Shown here: in pieces, positions 1 to 7,581 of the stretch
How positions within the stretch are numbered: position 1 is the first letter of the stretch
Layout: each line of letters starts with the position of its first letter
Source: Pseudomonadota bacterium
Lineage (GTDB): Bacteria; Myxococcota; UBA9042; PHBI01
NCBI GenBank assembly: GCA_005788935.1
Contig: SYAK01000282.1
Coordinates: forward strand, 1 to 19,294
Direction: 5' to 3'
DNA length: 19,294 nt
The notes under the pieces: model-generated
Seen by the model: the letters and a program-made list of their open reading frames with translations, nothing else
The model's database searches: none
Told to the model about the DNA's origin: nothing
Program-made: the position numbers and the translations under genes

Positions 1-1065
1 GAAGTGACCGCAGGGACAGGGGTTCATCGCGACGACGAGGCTGACCGAGGACGGAAACCGCGCCGAACGCCGCGCCCGCGACACCGTCACGACGCGGTCC
101 TCAAGAGGCGCCCGCAGCGCGTCGAGGCTCGTTCGGCGGAATTCGAGCACCTCGTCGAGGAAGAGGACGCCGCGGTGGGCGAGCGAGACCTCGCCGGGAC
201 CGGGAGGGTTTCCGCCGCCGACGAGGGCCGCCTCGCTCGCGGTCGAGTGCGGTGCACGGAACGGACGATCGACGATGAGCCCCTCACCGCGCGGCACGAG
301 CCCGGCCACGCTGTGGACCCGTGTCACCTCGAGCGACTCTTCGAGCGTCATGGGCGGCAGGATCCCGCCAAGCGCACGCGCGAGCAGTGTCTTTCCGCAG
401 CCCGGCGGTCCGATGAAGAGCAGGTTGTGACCACCCGCCGCCGCGATCTCGAGCGCCCGCCGCCCGTGTCCCTGGCCTCGGATCATCGCGAGATCCAGCG
501 TCCGCCCACGCAGCGGGCGCACCGCATCAGCCGGCCGACGCGGGGTCGGGCAATCCTCGCCTGTCAACGCGTCGGCCAGATCCCGAAGACTCTCGACCGG
601 ATACACCGCGACCCCAGCGACGGCCGCCGCCTCGGGGCCATTCTCGCGCGCCACGAAGATGGCCTCGTAACCGGCATCGCGGGCGGCCATCGCGGCGCTG
701 ATGGCGCCCGGAACAGCCCGCACCGTCCCGTCGAGCGCGAGCTCGCCGAAGAAGACGGCCTTCGCCGCACGCTCGGGTGTCACGACCCCGAGGAAGATCA
801 GCACGGCCACCGCGAGCGGCAGGTCGAGCGCGGTCCCGACCTTCGGGATGTCGGCTGGCGCGAAGTTCACGATCATCCGCTCGAGCGGCCAGTCGAACCC
901 CATCGCCCTGGCCGCGCTCTTCACGCGGTAGCGCGACTCCTTGACGCTCGCGGAGGGCAGCCCCGTGATGTCGACACCGGGAAGACCGTCCTGTCGATCG
1001 ACCTCGACGTAGACGGGCAACCCCTCGATTCCGTAAATCGCGATTCCGGTAGCCTTGGCCAGCAT
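1..1065 (-). CDS. comM: ComM/YifB family AAA+ ATPase (Mg chelatase-like), 3' end cut by window
   Basis: The first 355 residues are present and the reading frame is still open at base 1. Family members are about 500 residues long, so roughly the last 150 are missing. The N-terminal part (about residues 1-170) is the ChlI-like domain, starting [15 protein letters not shown]. The AAA+ core follows, with Walker A GPPGCGKT at 219-226, Walker B GVLFLDE ending at D304-E305, and the family signature MNPCPCGH at 347-354. In characterised bacteria ComM is a hexameric helicase that promotes branch migration during natural transformation; that role is family knowledge. ATG 1065 is chosen because GGAGG lies 5 nt upstream (1071-1075) and the N-terminus matches the family start. 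An exact sigma-54 promoter lies at 1096-1111. Identification is very secure; competence in this organism is inferred. Confidence 0.95.
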   Translation of the reverse strand, partial: MLAKATGIAIYGIEGLPVYVEVDRQDGLPGVDITGLPSASVKESRYRVKSAARAMGFDWPLERMIVNFAPADIPKVGTALDLPLAVAVLIFLGVVTPERAAKAVFFGELALDGTVRAVPGAISAAMAARDAGYEAIFVARENGPEAAAVAGVAVYPVESLRDLADALTGEDCPTPRRPADAVRPLRGRTLDLAMIRGQGHGRRALEIAAAGGHNLLFIGPPGCGKTLLARALGGILPPMTLEESLEVTRVHSVAGLVPRGEGLIVDRPFRAPHSTASEAALVGGGNPPGPGEVSLAHRGVLFLDEVLEFRRTSLDALRAPLEDRVVTVSRARRSARFPSSVSLVVAMNPCPCGHF

Positions 1066-1095
1066 GAGCACCTCCGCTTGACGCGAGGACTCCGA

Positions 1096-1111
1096 AGCAA
1101 GGTGCGTGCCA
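1096..1111 (-). promoter_or_regulatory. Sigma-54 (RpoN) -24/-12 promoter of comM
   Basis: Read on the minus strand the element is TGGCACGCACCTTGCT. It matches the sigma-54 consensus TGGCACR-N4-TTGCW at every defined base, with the required 10-nt interval between the invariant GG and GC. The start of transcription would fall near 1085, giving a leader of about 20 nt that contains the GGAGG of comM. Sigma-54 promoters need an AAA+ activator bound upstream; the repeat cluster at 1165-1256 sits at the right distance. Confidence 0.75.
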
Positions 1112-1130
1112 AGAACGCAAAGCAATTGAT

Positions 1131-1142
1131 TCAACGCGTTGA
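1131..1142. promoter_or_regulatory. Perfect 12-bp palindrome, operator-like
   Basis: TCAACGCGTTGA is its own reverse complement. It lies between the comM sigma-54 element and the TGTCCC cluster, about 45-57 bp upstream of the inferred comM start of transcription. It could be a regulator site. No known family is recognised and a chance origin is possible. Confidence 0.3.
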
Positions 1143-1164
1143 GCCCATCATTCCGAGCGCAGAC

Positions 1165-1256
1165 TGTCCCACGCGTTGTCCCACGCGGGACAGCGCACCA
1201 AAACCCATTGTGATCACGAGCATTTCTCGAGATGTCCCATGAGACATCGTGGGACA
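1165..1256. promoter_or_regulatory. Cluster of four TGTCCCAYG boxes, candidate activator/operator array
   Basis: The boxes are at 1165-1173 (+), 1177-1185 (+, 12 bp after the first), 1233-1241 (+) and 1248-1256 (-). Box 2 forms the near-palindrome TGTCCCACGCGGGACA (1177-1192). Box 3 lies in GATGTC-N6-GACATC (1231-1248). The array is 80-171 bp upstream of the inferred comM start of transcription, typical for enhancer-binding proteins of sigma-54. It also lies just before the NIF3-family gene; the last box ends 25 bp before its ATG. One dimeric regulator could act on both genes. The regulator itself is not identified. Confidence 0.55.
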
Positions 1257-1281
1257 CTTCGCCCCGACACAGGAGCCAGAC

Positions 1282-2046
1282 ATGACCGCACACCCCCTCC
1301 GTGAGCTCGTCGCGTGGCTCGACACCCTGCTCGAGCCCGGTCGCTTCGAGGATTACGCACCGAACGGCCTGCAGATCGACGCCGACCGCCCGGTGACGCG
1401 CGTGGCGACCGGTGTGACCGCGAACCTCGCGTTTCTCGCGGCCGCCACGGCCTGGGGCGCCGAGCTCGCGGTCGTACACCACGGGCTCTACTGGCACGGC
1501 GGCCCCATCACCGTGACCGGTGCACTCGGCCGACGCGTGCGCCACGCGCTCGCCCACGGCCTGTCGGTCGCGGGCTACCACCTGCCCCTCGACGCCCACC
1601 TCGAGGTCGGCAACGCGGCAAACCTCGCCCGCGCGCTCGGCCTGACCGACCTGCGTCCCGCCTTCATCGCCCGCGGCGCCGCAGCCGGGTGCACCGCCCA
1701 CCTCGCGGAACCTCTCGCCGTGAACGCGCTGCGCGCGAGGCTCGACGCCGTCTTTCCGACGCACCACTTCTTCGCGGGCGGGCCGGAGCAGGTCGCCACG
1801 GTCGGCATCGTGACCGGCGGCGCACCGCGGATGGTGGAGGACGCGCTCCGCCTCGGCTGCGACCTCTACATCACGGGCGAGGCGACCGAACAGACCCAGG
1901 CCACCGCATTCGAAGAGGGTATCCACGTCGTCTGTTGCGGACATCACCGCTCAGAGCGATTCGGGCCGATGGCGTTGGCGACGCGGCTGGCCACGTCGTT
2001 TCCGACCCTCGAGGTCCGCTACCTCGAGATCGACAACCCCGCCTGA
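1282..2046 (+). CDS. NIF3/YbgI-family dinuclear metal-centre protein
   Basis: This 254-residue protein has the usual NIF3 length. The metal-binding pattern is complete: H66-H67 in HHGLYW, D104 in YHLPLDAH, and H221 with E225 in GHHRSERFG. Family members are toroidal hexamers with two metal ions per site. They are often annotated as GTP cyclohydrolase I type 2 homologues, although the cellular substrate is unsettled. ATG 1282 is preferred because AGGAG (1270-1274) lies 7 nt upstream. The in-frame GTG at 1249 falls inside an operator-like box and has no ribosome site. It is divergent from comM across a shared control region. Its 3' end overlaps the convergent DUF1285-like gene by 28 bp. Assignment to the family is secure; the reaction is not known. 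Confidence 0.93.
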   Translation: MTAHPLRELVAWLDTLLEPGRFEDYAPNGLQIDADRPVTRVATGVTANLAFLAAATAWGAELAVVHHGLYWHGGPITVTGALGRRVRHALAHGLSVAGYHLPLDAHLEVGNAANLARALGLTDLRPAFIARGAAAGCTAHLAEPLAVNALRARLDAVFPTHHFFAGGPEQVATVGIVTGGAPRMVEDALRLGCDLYITGEATEQTQATAFEEGIHVVCCGHHRSERFGPMALATRLATSFPTLEVRYLEIDNPA

Positions 2047-2561
2047 GCCATCGGCCTCGGCGTCTGATGCGTCGGAACGGCTTCGAGCTCGCAAAAGAGC
2101 ACCCCAAGAGCCTGCCCATCGGCGCTGTCGCTGGAGCCCAACGCCCCCATCACCTGCATATGTGCCGAACGCAACAGAATCGCGGGCCCCGCAAGCTCGG
2201 GCGCCCAGAGGTAGATGCGACCGTCGGGCCCATAGCCGAGCAGGCCCCCAGCGAGCGAGACCTGGCGTCCGCCCAGCAAGGCGGCCTCCCACGGGGACGC
2301 GGCTGGCCCGGCTTCCGACTCCTCTCGGGCCGCCCGACGGAAAGCCTCGACGAAGAAGGCCGTCCGCGCGACCTCGACGTAGCACCACCACGGGCCGACC
2401 GTCAGCACCACCTCACCGTCCGCACGGATCGCGAGGCCGGCGTGGAACAGGCGCTGAACCCGCGGATGTTCCACGAGCCGCCCGTGCTGCGTGAAGACCC
2501 CGTCCACGTCCACCGCGATCCCTGCTCCGCGCCGCAACGCCTCAAGCGCCCCCTCGTCCAT
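2019..2561 (-). CDS. DUF1285-like conserved protein
   Basis: This 180-residue soluble protein has no signal peptide. Residues about 15-75 contain DVDGVFTQHGRLVEHPRVQR, then LF, a DGEVVLTVGP strand, and VEVARTAFFVEAF. This resembles the DUF1285 pattern of 'dG.w.h.G..I.r..lvrLF', 'LvtP.e', 'I.VeD.pF'. The function of that family is not established. ATG 2561 is supported by a purine-rich GGGAGGGG just upstream. The gene ends with TAG inside the 3' end of the NIF3-family gene, a 28-bp convergent overlap. It diverges from pcnB with about 97 bp between the chosen starts. The family link is by pattern recognition and only moderately sure; that the frame is coding is well supported by its composition. 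Confidence 0.7.
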   Translation of the reverse strand: MDEGALEALRRGAGIAVDVDGVFTQHGRLVEHPRVQRLFHAGLAIRADGEVVLTVGPWWCYVEVARTAFFVEAFRRAAREESEAGPAASPWEAALLGGRQVSLAGGLLGYGPDGRIYLWAPELAGPAILLRSAHMQVMGALGSSDSADGQALGVLFCELEAVPTHQTPRPMAQAGLSISR

Positions 2562-2623
2562 GGCCCCTCCCTTGCACGACGACTCAAATCGACCGGATGT
2601 CCCCGTCCGCCTGCCCGCCGTCC

Positions 2624-2652
2624 TTGCCGAAGTCCAACCGAAACACTATACC
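2624..2652 (+). promoter_or_regulatory. Candidate sigma-70-type promoter of pcnB
   Basis: TTGCCG (2624-2629) and TATACC (2647-2652) are separated by 17 bp. The predicted start of transcription falls at about 2659, which is the GTG chosen as the pcnB start, so the mRNA may be leaderless. The hexamers match the consensus only partly. The A/T-rich TATA core stands out in this GC-rich DNA. Confidence 0.35.
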
Positions 2653-2658
2653 GCCCCG

Positions 2659-4131
2659 GTGGTCCACACCTTCACGCCGACCTTTCCCCGCGCGCACCTC
2701 GACCCTGACGCGCTCGACATCGCCCGTCGCCTCATCGCGGAGGGGCACGTCACCTACCTCGTCGGCGGCTGCGTGCGCGACCTCCTGCTCGGCCGCGAGC
2801 CGAAGGACTTCGACCTCGCGACCACCGCGCGCCCCGAGGAGCTGAAACAGATCTTCGGGCGACGCTGTCGCATCATCGGTCGTCGCTTCCGCCTCGCCCA
2901 CGTCTACACCGGCGGCGCCACCTACTACGAGGTGGCGACCTTCCGTGGTCTGCCAGACGATCAGGAGACCGCTCAGGACGAGTCCGGTTTCGTGGTGCGA
3001 GCCAACACGTTCGGGACGCCCGAGCAGGACGCGCGCAGCCGCGACTTCACGGTCAACGGTCTCTTCTACGATCCCGCGCGCCACCTCGTCATCGACCACG
3101 TCGACGGCACCGCCGACGTCGGCCGACGTCTGCTGCGCTCGATCGGGCCCGCCGAGCAGCGCCTGCGCGAGGATCCGGTGCGGCTCCTGCGTGCGGTCAA
3201 GTTCGCCGCCCGTCTCGGTCTCTCGATGGACCCGGAGCTCGAGGCGAGCGCCCCCATCGCAGCCCCGCTCGTCGCGACGTGCCCTCTCGCGCGCGTGTCG
3301 GAGGAGCTCTTGCGGCTCGCGGAGTCCTCCTACACGGTCGAGGTCCTGGGCTGGCTCGAGCGCCTCGGCGCGCTGCAGCACCTCGTGCCCGAGCTCGACG
3401 CGTGGCTCGCACGCCACCCCGATCGGCGTCCACACATCGAGGCCTGGCTACGCCAGCTCGACCGCCTGCAGCGGATCCACGGGACGCTGCCGCGTGAGGC
3501 GACCTTCGCGCTGCTGCTGTGGCCGTTCATCTGGGCCGATCTGATGGCCCGCCCCGACGCGCGCGACCTCGCCTGGGGGCGCTACGCGCTTGGACATGCC
3601 CGCGCCGTGGCGCTGCGCCTCGCTGTGCCGGTGCGCCTCCGACAGACGCTCGCCGGGATGTTCGACGTCCTGAAGCGCCTGCACTACTTCCCGCACAAGC
3701 GGCCGTCGCCGCAGCATCTGCGCCACTTCGGGGTCCCGCTCGCGCTGACCGTGCTCCGGACGCGCTTCCTGCTCGGTGACGCCTCGGTGGCCGGTGCCTA
3801 CGACAGCTGGGCCACGGCGGCCGCGGCGGTCGGGCTGTGGGCGGCCCCCTTCGAGCCCCGCGACGAGAGCGGCGACGCGCCGGACCATGGGCGTCCGGAC
3901 GCGCGGCGACCCGCCCCAAAGCCGGCCGATGCGCCGAAACCGACCGAGCGGCGCGAGCCCCGGCCCAAGAAGGCCGCAGCCGCGCCTCCAAAGACTGAGC
4001 CGCTTGCGGTCACCGAGGGCGTGACGCCAGCCGTGCCCGAGGACGGAGAGGCGGCCGAGGCCGCCCGCAAGCGCAAACGGCGGCGGCGGCGCAAGAGCTC
4101 GGCCCCTGCGGCGGCGCCCTCGCCAGCCTGA
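2659..4131 (+). CDS. pcnB: Poly(A) polymerase I (nucleotidyltransferase-fold, PcnB type)
   Basis: This 490-residue enzyme would add poly(A) tails to RNA 3' ends and so promote decay. It has VGGCVRDLLLG at about 35-45 and the catalytic aspartate pair KDFD (D50, D52). The signature GRRFRLAHV (about 74-82) separates bacterial poly(A) polymerases from CCA-adding enzymes. RDFTVNGLFYD (D129) and REDPVRLLRAVKFAARLGL follow. The last 95 or so residues are Ala/Pro/Lys/Arg-rich and end in a KRKRRRRRKSS stretch, like the basic tail of E. coli PcnB. The frame extends upstream to ATG 2560 and beyond, but ATG 2560 overlaps the divergent neighbour's start codon. The family core also begins right after GTG 2659. 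The start is therefore uncertain; identity is firm. Confidence 0.92.
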   Translation: MVHTFTPTFPRAHLDPDALDIARRLIAEGHVTYLVGGCVRDLLLGREPKDFDLATTARPEELKQIFGRRCRIIGRRFRLAHVYTGGATYYEVATFRGLPDDQETAQDESGFVVRANTFGTPEQDARSRDFTVNGLFYDPARHLVIDHVDGTADVGRRLLRSIGPAEQRLREDPVRLLRAVKFAARLGLSMDPELEASAPIAAPLVATCPLARVSEELLRLAESSYTVEVLGWLERLGALQHLVPELDAWLARHPDRRPHIEAWLRQLDRLQRIHGTLPREATFALLLWPFIWADLMARPDARDLAWGRYALGHARAVALRLAVPVRLRQTLAGMFDVLKRLHYFPHKRPSPQHLRHFGVPLALTVLRTRFLLGDASVAGAYDSWATAAAAVGLWAAPFEPRDESGDAPDHGRPDARRPAPKPADAPKPTERREPRPKKAAAAPPKTEPLAVTEGVTPAVPEDGEAAEAARKRKRRRRRKSSAPAAAPSPA

Positions 4132-4160
4132 GACCGCCCCCACGGCGTGACTCGCGCCAG

Positions 4161-4174
4161 GGGAGTTACCTCCC
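4161..4174. terminator. Small hairpin between convergent pcnB and PHP lipoprotein genes
   Basis: GGGAG, loop TTAC, CTCCC forms a perfect but only 5-bp stem in the 56-bp gap between two converging genes. No T-run follows on either strand, so it is at best a weak bidirectional end signal. Confidence 0.25.
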
Positions 4175-4187
4175 GAGCGCAGCCCCG

Positions 4188-7100
4188 TCAGTGCCGGTGC
4201 GTCGGCCCACCATGCGTGTGGCCGTGTTCGTGCCCATGCACATGGTCATGCCTGGCGTTCGCGCGCTGCCCCTTGGCGCTCTTGCTCGAGACCTCCGCAC
4301 GCACGCCATGCGCGTGATGATGCGGGGCGGCGCCAGGCCCATGACGGCAGCTCATCGCCTCGATGAGACGCCCGAGATCGCGTGGGGCTGGACGGACGCC
4401 CCGGGGAATGACGACCTGAGACGCGCGCGCCTTGGAGAGGGCCGCCTGACGGGCTGACGCGCCGCCTGCCTCCGCGAGACGGGCCGCCCGCAGGGCTGCG
4501 AGCGGCGGCTTGTCGTACCCGCCACCGTCGGCGTCGAGAAAGATCGGGTTGGAGAAGGCCATCGGGAGCGGGCTGCCGCCGACCACGAGCTGCATCGAGC
4601 GGGCCTGCGTCGCGTGGACCCGCACGACGACGAAGCTGTCGACCGTGACCGCGAGCGGGATCTCAACCACCTGACGCAGCCGCACGTGCGGCGACGCGCC
4701 AGTGGCGACGACCTCACGGTGCTCGGGCCCCCACGAGACCGGCACGCTCAGCTGCGGCTCGAGCGCCGCCCGCAAGGCCTCGCCAGGCGCTCCCGTCAGG
4801 CCCTCGCCTGGCGTGGTGAGGTAGACGTCGACCGTGTCCACGTCGATCCACGTGGGGACCTCGATCGCGACCTTCAAGAGCGCCTGCCCGCCGCGCACGT
4901 CGAGCGTCCCGCCGAGGCCAGCGCGCTCGCCATCGCCGCTCTCGACCTCGACCCGCATGAACGGCCCGTTCGTGCCGATGAGGGCCCCATCGCGGATACG
5001 GGCGACGAAGTGGCCGACGTCGAGGGTCGCCGGGGTGTCGGCGGCGTCATCGACGAAGACGAAGCTGCGCGGCGACGCTCCGAGGCTGCCGTAGAGGCCG
5101 TGCGTGTCGGTGACGGCCGTCCCCGCTGGCGCGAAGCCTCGGCCGACCATCGCGAGCCACCAGCGGAAGTAGGCCCAGAAATCTTCCATGCCGAAGCCGT
5201 TGTAGAGCTCGATCGCGTCAAAACCCTCGCTCCAGAGCCGTGTGTCCCCCGTCACGGGGTCGGCCTCGGTCGGCGCCATCCGCAGCGTCTCCGGGGCGAC
5301 GAAGGACAGCCCGGTCAGCACATCGACGCCCAGCAGGCCAATCGCCCCCATCGGGCTCGCCGGGTGGTTCAGCTGCACGATCTGCTCGCCTGGATGCTCC
5401 TGGACGGCGTCCACGACCTCGGAGAGGGTCAGGTGGTACCCCCCTCCACGTGTCCAGTCGAGCGACCCTCCGCGGCGCGCTGTGGGGTCTGCGGTGAGCG
5501 GGAAGGCGTTGATGTGGCCGAGCCCCGAGGTCGTGATTTCACTCCCGACAATGGACGCGACCTCGGACTGCGCCCCGAGCGCCGCGATCGTGGGCGCGAA
5601 GTCGACGATCGCCTCGTGGTCGGTGCTGACGATCACGTCGAGACCGCCCGCCATCAGGTCGAGGACGCGCAGCCGGTCAGCCACCTGCGAGTCGGGCGAG
5701 GCCATCGCGTGCACGTGGAAGTCGGCGCCGAGCGCCCCCGACGTGTCGACGACCTGCGCGATCTCGGCCGCCATCGTGTAGCGCTCGCCAGCGGCCGTCG
5801 TGATGAGGGCGCCGCCGTTGTCGGTGGCGTCGGACGGCCACGTCGACCACGTCATGCCGCGACTGACCGCCACGCGGAAGGCCCCCGCGGGCAGCGCGAT
5901 CTCGGCCTCGCCCGACACGCCGAGCTCGACGACGCGGTACCAGCCGTTGGGCGGTGAAAAGCTCCCGTCGCGCTCGTTCGACCCGTGCAGCAGTTCCGGG
6001 CAGGCCTCCGCACAGGCGATGACCGCACGCGCCGGGGTCGGCGCGCCCTCGGGCGTCCTGACCGTCAACGCGAGCGTCGCGGGCTCGACGAGGGACACGT
6101 CGCCAAGCGCCTTGTCGGGCCCCTCGAGCGTCACGCCGTCGAGGGTCGTCGGGACCTCGTCGTCACGCATCCGGAAGGTCCAGCTGCCCTCTCCGAGCGC
6201 GCGCGGGAGCCGCATCGCGAACGTGCCGTCAGCCGCCGTCCAGGCCATGTTGAAGGCCCTCTCGCCGCGGTGCAGGGCCGTCACCCGGACGCCTTCGCGC
6301 GGGGCGCCTGCGTGGTCGACGACCCGCCCCGTGACGCGGGTCGAGGTCACGCCGAGATCCTCGTAGATGGGATCCGCGGCCGAGCTGACCGAGCCGTCGG
6401 CTGGGTAGAGCCGATAGCCGAGCGTCAGGACGCCGCCTGGCGCCACCTGCTGCATGCCGGGCGTCGTCGGCCAGTCGGAGCGTGGCGCGAGGATGGCTGG
6501 CAGGATGTCGGTCGTCCCATGGACGAGCGCGGCGGCGCCGCTGATGGCCAGCATGCCGGCGCCGACTGGCAGCGGGTGGATCATCGCCGGGTCCGGATCG
6601 GGCACCACGGCGTACCCCGCATGGCGCGCGAAATAGCCAAGAAAACTGACAGGATCGGCAGAGATGCTGCTCGACCCGAGCGAGGCGTAGCCCCAGCCCC
6701 GCTGCCCGCCGAGCGGCGTGAAGTAGGTACCTGTCGAGCCCGACAGCACGAGGTGGGCGGCGAGAAAGAAGGCGTCCTCGGACCCGTCATTGCGCAGCGC
6801 GGTCAGGACGCGCAGGGAGCGGCTGTCGGGGGTGAGGACATAGTAGAACGTCACCCGCAGCGGCAGCGGGGCCTCCGGATCGAAGTCGAGCAGATCGGAC
6901 AGGCCCGGCGCAAACCCCTCGATCACCGCAGAAAAATTCAAGAAGTCGAGCGGCACGACGCGCCCTGTGACCGCCACGACGGCGCGACCTCCCGAGCCAT
7001 CCTCGAGGAGCTCTGCGTGCTCGGGCGCGATGGTCTGCGCGACGTTCAGCAGCAGGCAGACGTCGCCGAGCACGCTGCCAGTGCCGCCACCCGGGCGCTT

Positions 7101-7487
7101 GAGCTCGGTCTCGGCGGGGTTGCCGTCCCACGCGCACGGTCCGACCGCGCGCGCTCCGTCGCCGATCAGGTAACGGCCGTGGTCGTTCTCGAGCAGGAGG
7201 TCGCCCGGCAAACCTTGCGCATATTCTCCACTGATCAGCTCCTCCCGGGTCGCCCGGGCGGCGCGAACCCGACCGCCAGGCTGTGCGGCAGGCAGCGCGT
7301 CGGCAGCGAGCGGCACGCGATCCACCTCCGTGGCGGGGGCATCTGCGCCCTCACCGTCGGCCGCCCCGGCGTCAGGGACGTCGACCGAGGGGACCCCGTC
7401 CTCGCGGGGCGCGGGATCGCCGCCACAGGCCGAGGTGAGGGCGAGGAGCGCGAGCGAGCGGCCGAGGAGCGTGGTGAGCGAGCGCAT
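4188..7487 (-). CDS. CehA/McbA-like PHP-domain metallohydrolase, predicted lipoprotein with His-rich tail
   Basis: This 1099-residue exported protein begins MRSLTTLLGRSLALLALTSAC, a lipoprotein-type signal with a relaxed lipobox. ATG 7487 is chosen for this signal and for GGAGG 5 nt upstream. After a large N-terminal beta-rich region comes a carboxypeptidase-regulatory-like Ig fold (VTGRVVDHAGAPREGVRV, about 384-450). A PHP domain follows, with H591-V-H593 in GADFHVHA, D623-H624 in STDHE, H708 in LNHP, and D794-T-H796. This matches CehA/McbA-type PHP proteins, whose known members hydrolyse esters or phosphoesters; the substrate here is unknown. The last 20 residues (about 1080-1099) hold eight His in an alternating HDHVHGHEHGHTHGG pattern, probably metal-binding. 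It lies 94 bp after the porin gene in the same direction. Family sure, substrate unknown. Confidence 0.88.
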   Translation of the reverse strand: MRSLTTLLGRSLALLALTSACGGDPAPREDGVPSVDVPDAGAADGEGADAPATEVDRVPLAADALPAAQPGGRVRAARATREELISGEYAQGLPGDLLLENDHGRYLIGDGARAVGPCAWDGNPAETELKRPGGGTGSVLGDVCLLLNVAQTIAPEHAELLEDGSGGRAVVAVTGRVVPLDFLNFSAVIEGFAPGLSDLLDFDPEAPLPLRVTFYYVLTPDSRSLRVLTALRNDGSEDAFFLAAHLVLSGSTGTYFTPLGGQRGWGYASLGSSSISADPVSFLGYFARHAGYAVVPDPDPAMIHPLPVGAGMLAISGAAALVHGTTDILPAILAPRSDWPTTPGMQQVAPGGVLTLGYRLYPADGSVSSAADPIYEDLGVTSTRVTGRVVDHAGAPREGVRVTALHRGERAFNMAWTAADGTFAMRLPRALGEGSWTFRMRDDEVPTTLDGVTLEGPDKALGDVSLVEPATLALTVRTPEGAPTPARAVIACAEACPELLHGSNERDGSFSPPNGWYRVVELGVSGEAEIALPAGAFRVAVSRGMTWSTWPSDATDNGGALITTAAGERYTMAAEIAQVVDTSGALGADFHVHAMASPDSQVADRLRVLDLMAGGLDVIVSTDHEAIVDFAPTIAALGAQSEVASIVGSEITTSGLGHINAFPLTADPTARRGGSLDWTRGGGYHLTLSEVVDAVQEHPGEQIVQLNHPASPMGAIGLLGVDVLTGLSFVAPETLRMAPTEADPVTGDTRLWSEGFDAIELYNGFGMEDFWAYFRWWLAMVGRGFAPAGTAVTDTHGLYGSLGASPRSFVFVDDAADTPATLDVGHFVARIRDGALIGTNGPFMRVEVESGDGERAGLGGTLDVRGGQALLKVAIEVPTWIDVDTVDVYLTTPGEGLTGAPGEALRAALEPQLSVPVSWGPEHREVVATGASPHVRLRQVVEIPLAVTVDSFVVVRVHATQARSMQLVVGGSPLPMAFSNPIFLDADGGGYDKPPLAALRAARLAEAGGASARQAALSKARASQVVIPRGVRPAPRDLGRLIEAMSCRHGPGAAPHHHAHGVRAEVSSKSAKGQRANARHDHVHGHEHGHTHGGPTHRH

Positions 7488-7500
7488 GGGTGCCTCCGGA

Positions 7501-7565
7501 TGACGCCTTGCAGCGTCAGGCTCGGGCAAATGTGACACGCGCGCAACAGCCACGTGACACGCGCG
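7501..7565 (-). promoter_or_regulatory. Operator-like repeats before the PHP lipoprotein gene
   Basis: Two direct copies of GTGACACGCGCG (plus-strand 7532-7543 and 7554-7565) lie exactly 22 bp apart, about two DNA turns. Next to them is the inverted repeat TGACGC-N6-GCGTCA (7501-7518), which ends 6 nt before the GGAGG of the gene. They may be a regulator site plus an RNA hairpin near the ribosome site. This is inferred from the repeats alone. Confidence 0.4.
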
Positions 7566-7581
7566 TGAAGTTGCGGACGCT

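Noticed and set aside
4..1242. A 412-codon plus-strand open frame opposite comM
   Set aside because: Its protein is Arg/His/Asp-rich with no domain, while the opposite strand encodes a clear ComM with Walker motifs. It is a shadow frame caused by high GC.
1249..1281. GTG 1249 as start of the NIF3-family gene
   Set aside because: It lies inside an operator-like box and has no ribosome site; ATG 1282 has AGGAG at good spacing and fits family length.
1314..2708. A 464-codon plus-strand frame across the NIF3-family gene
   Set aside because: Extremely Arg/Pro-rich translation, in a different frame from the gene with intact metal-binding motifs.
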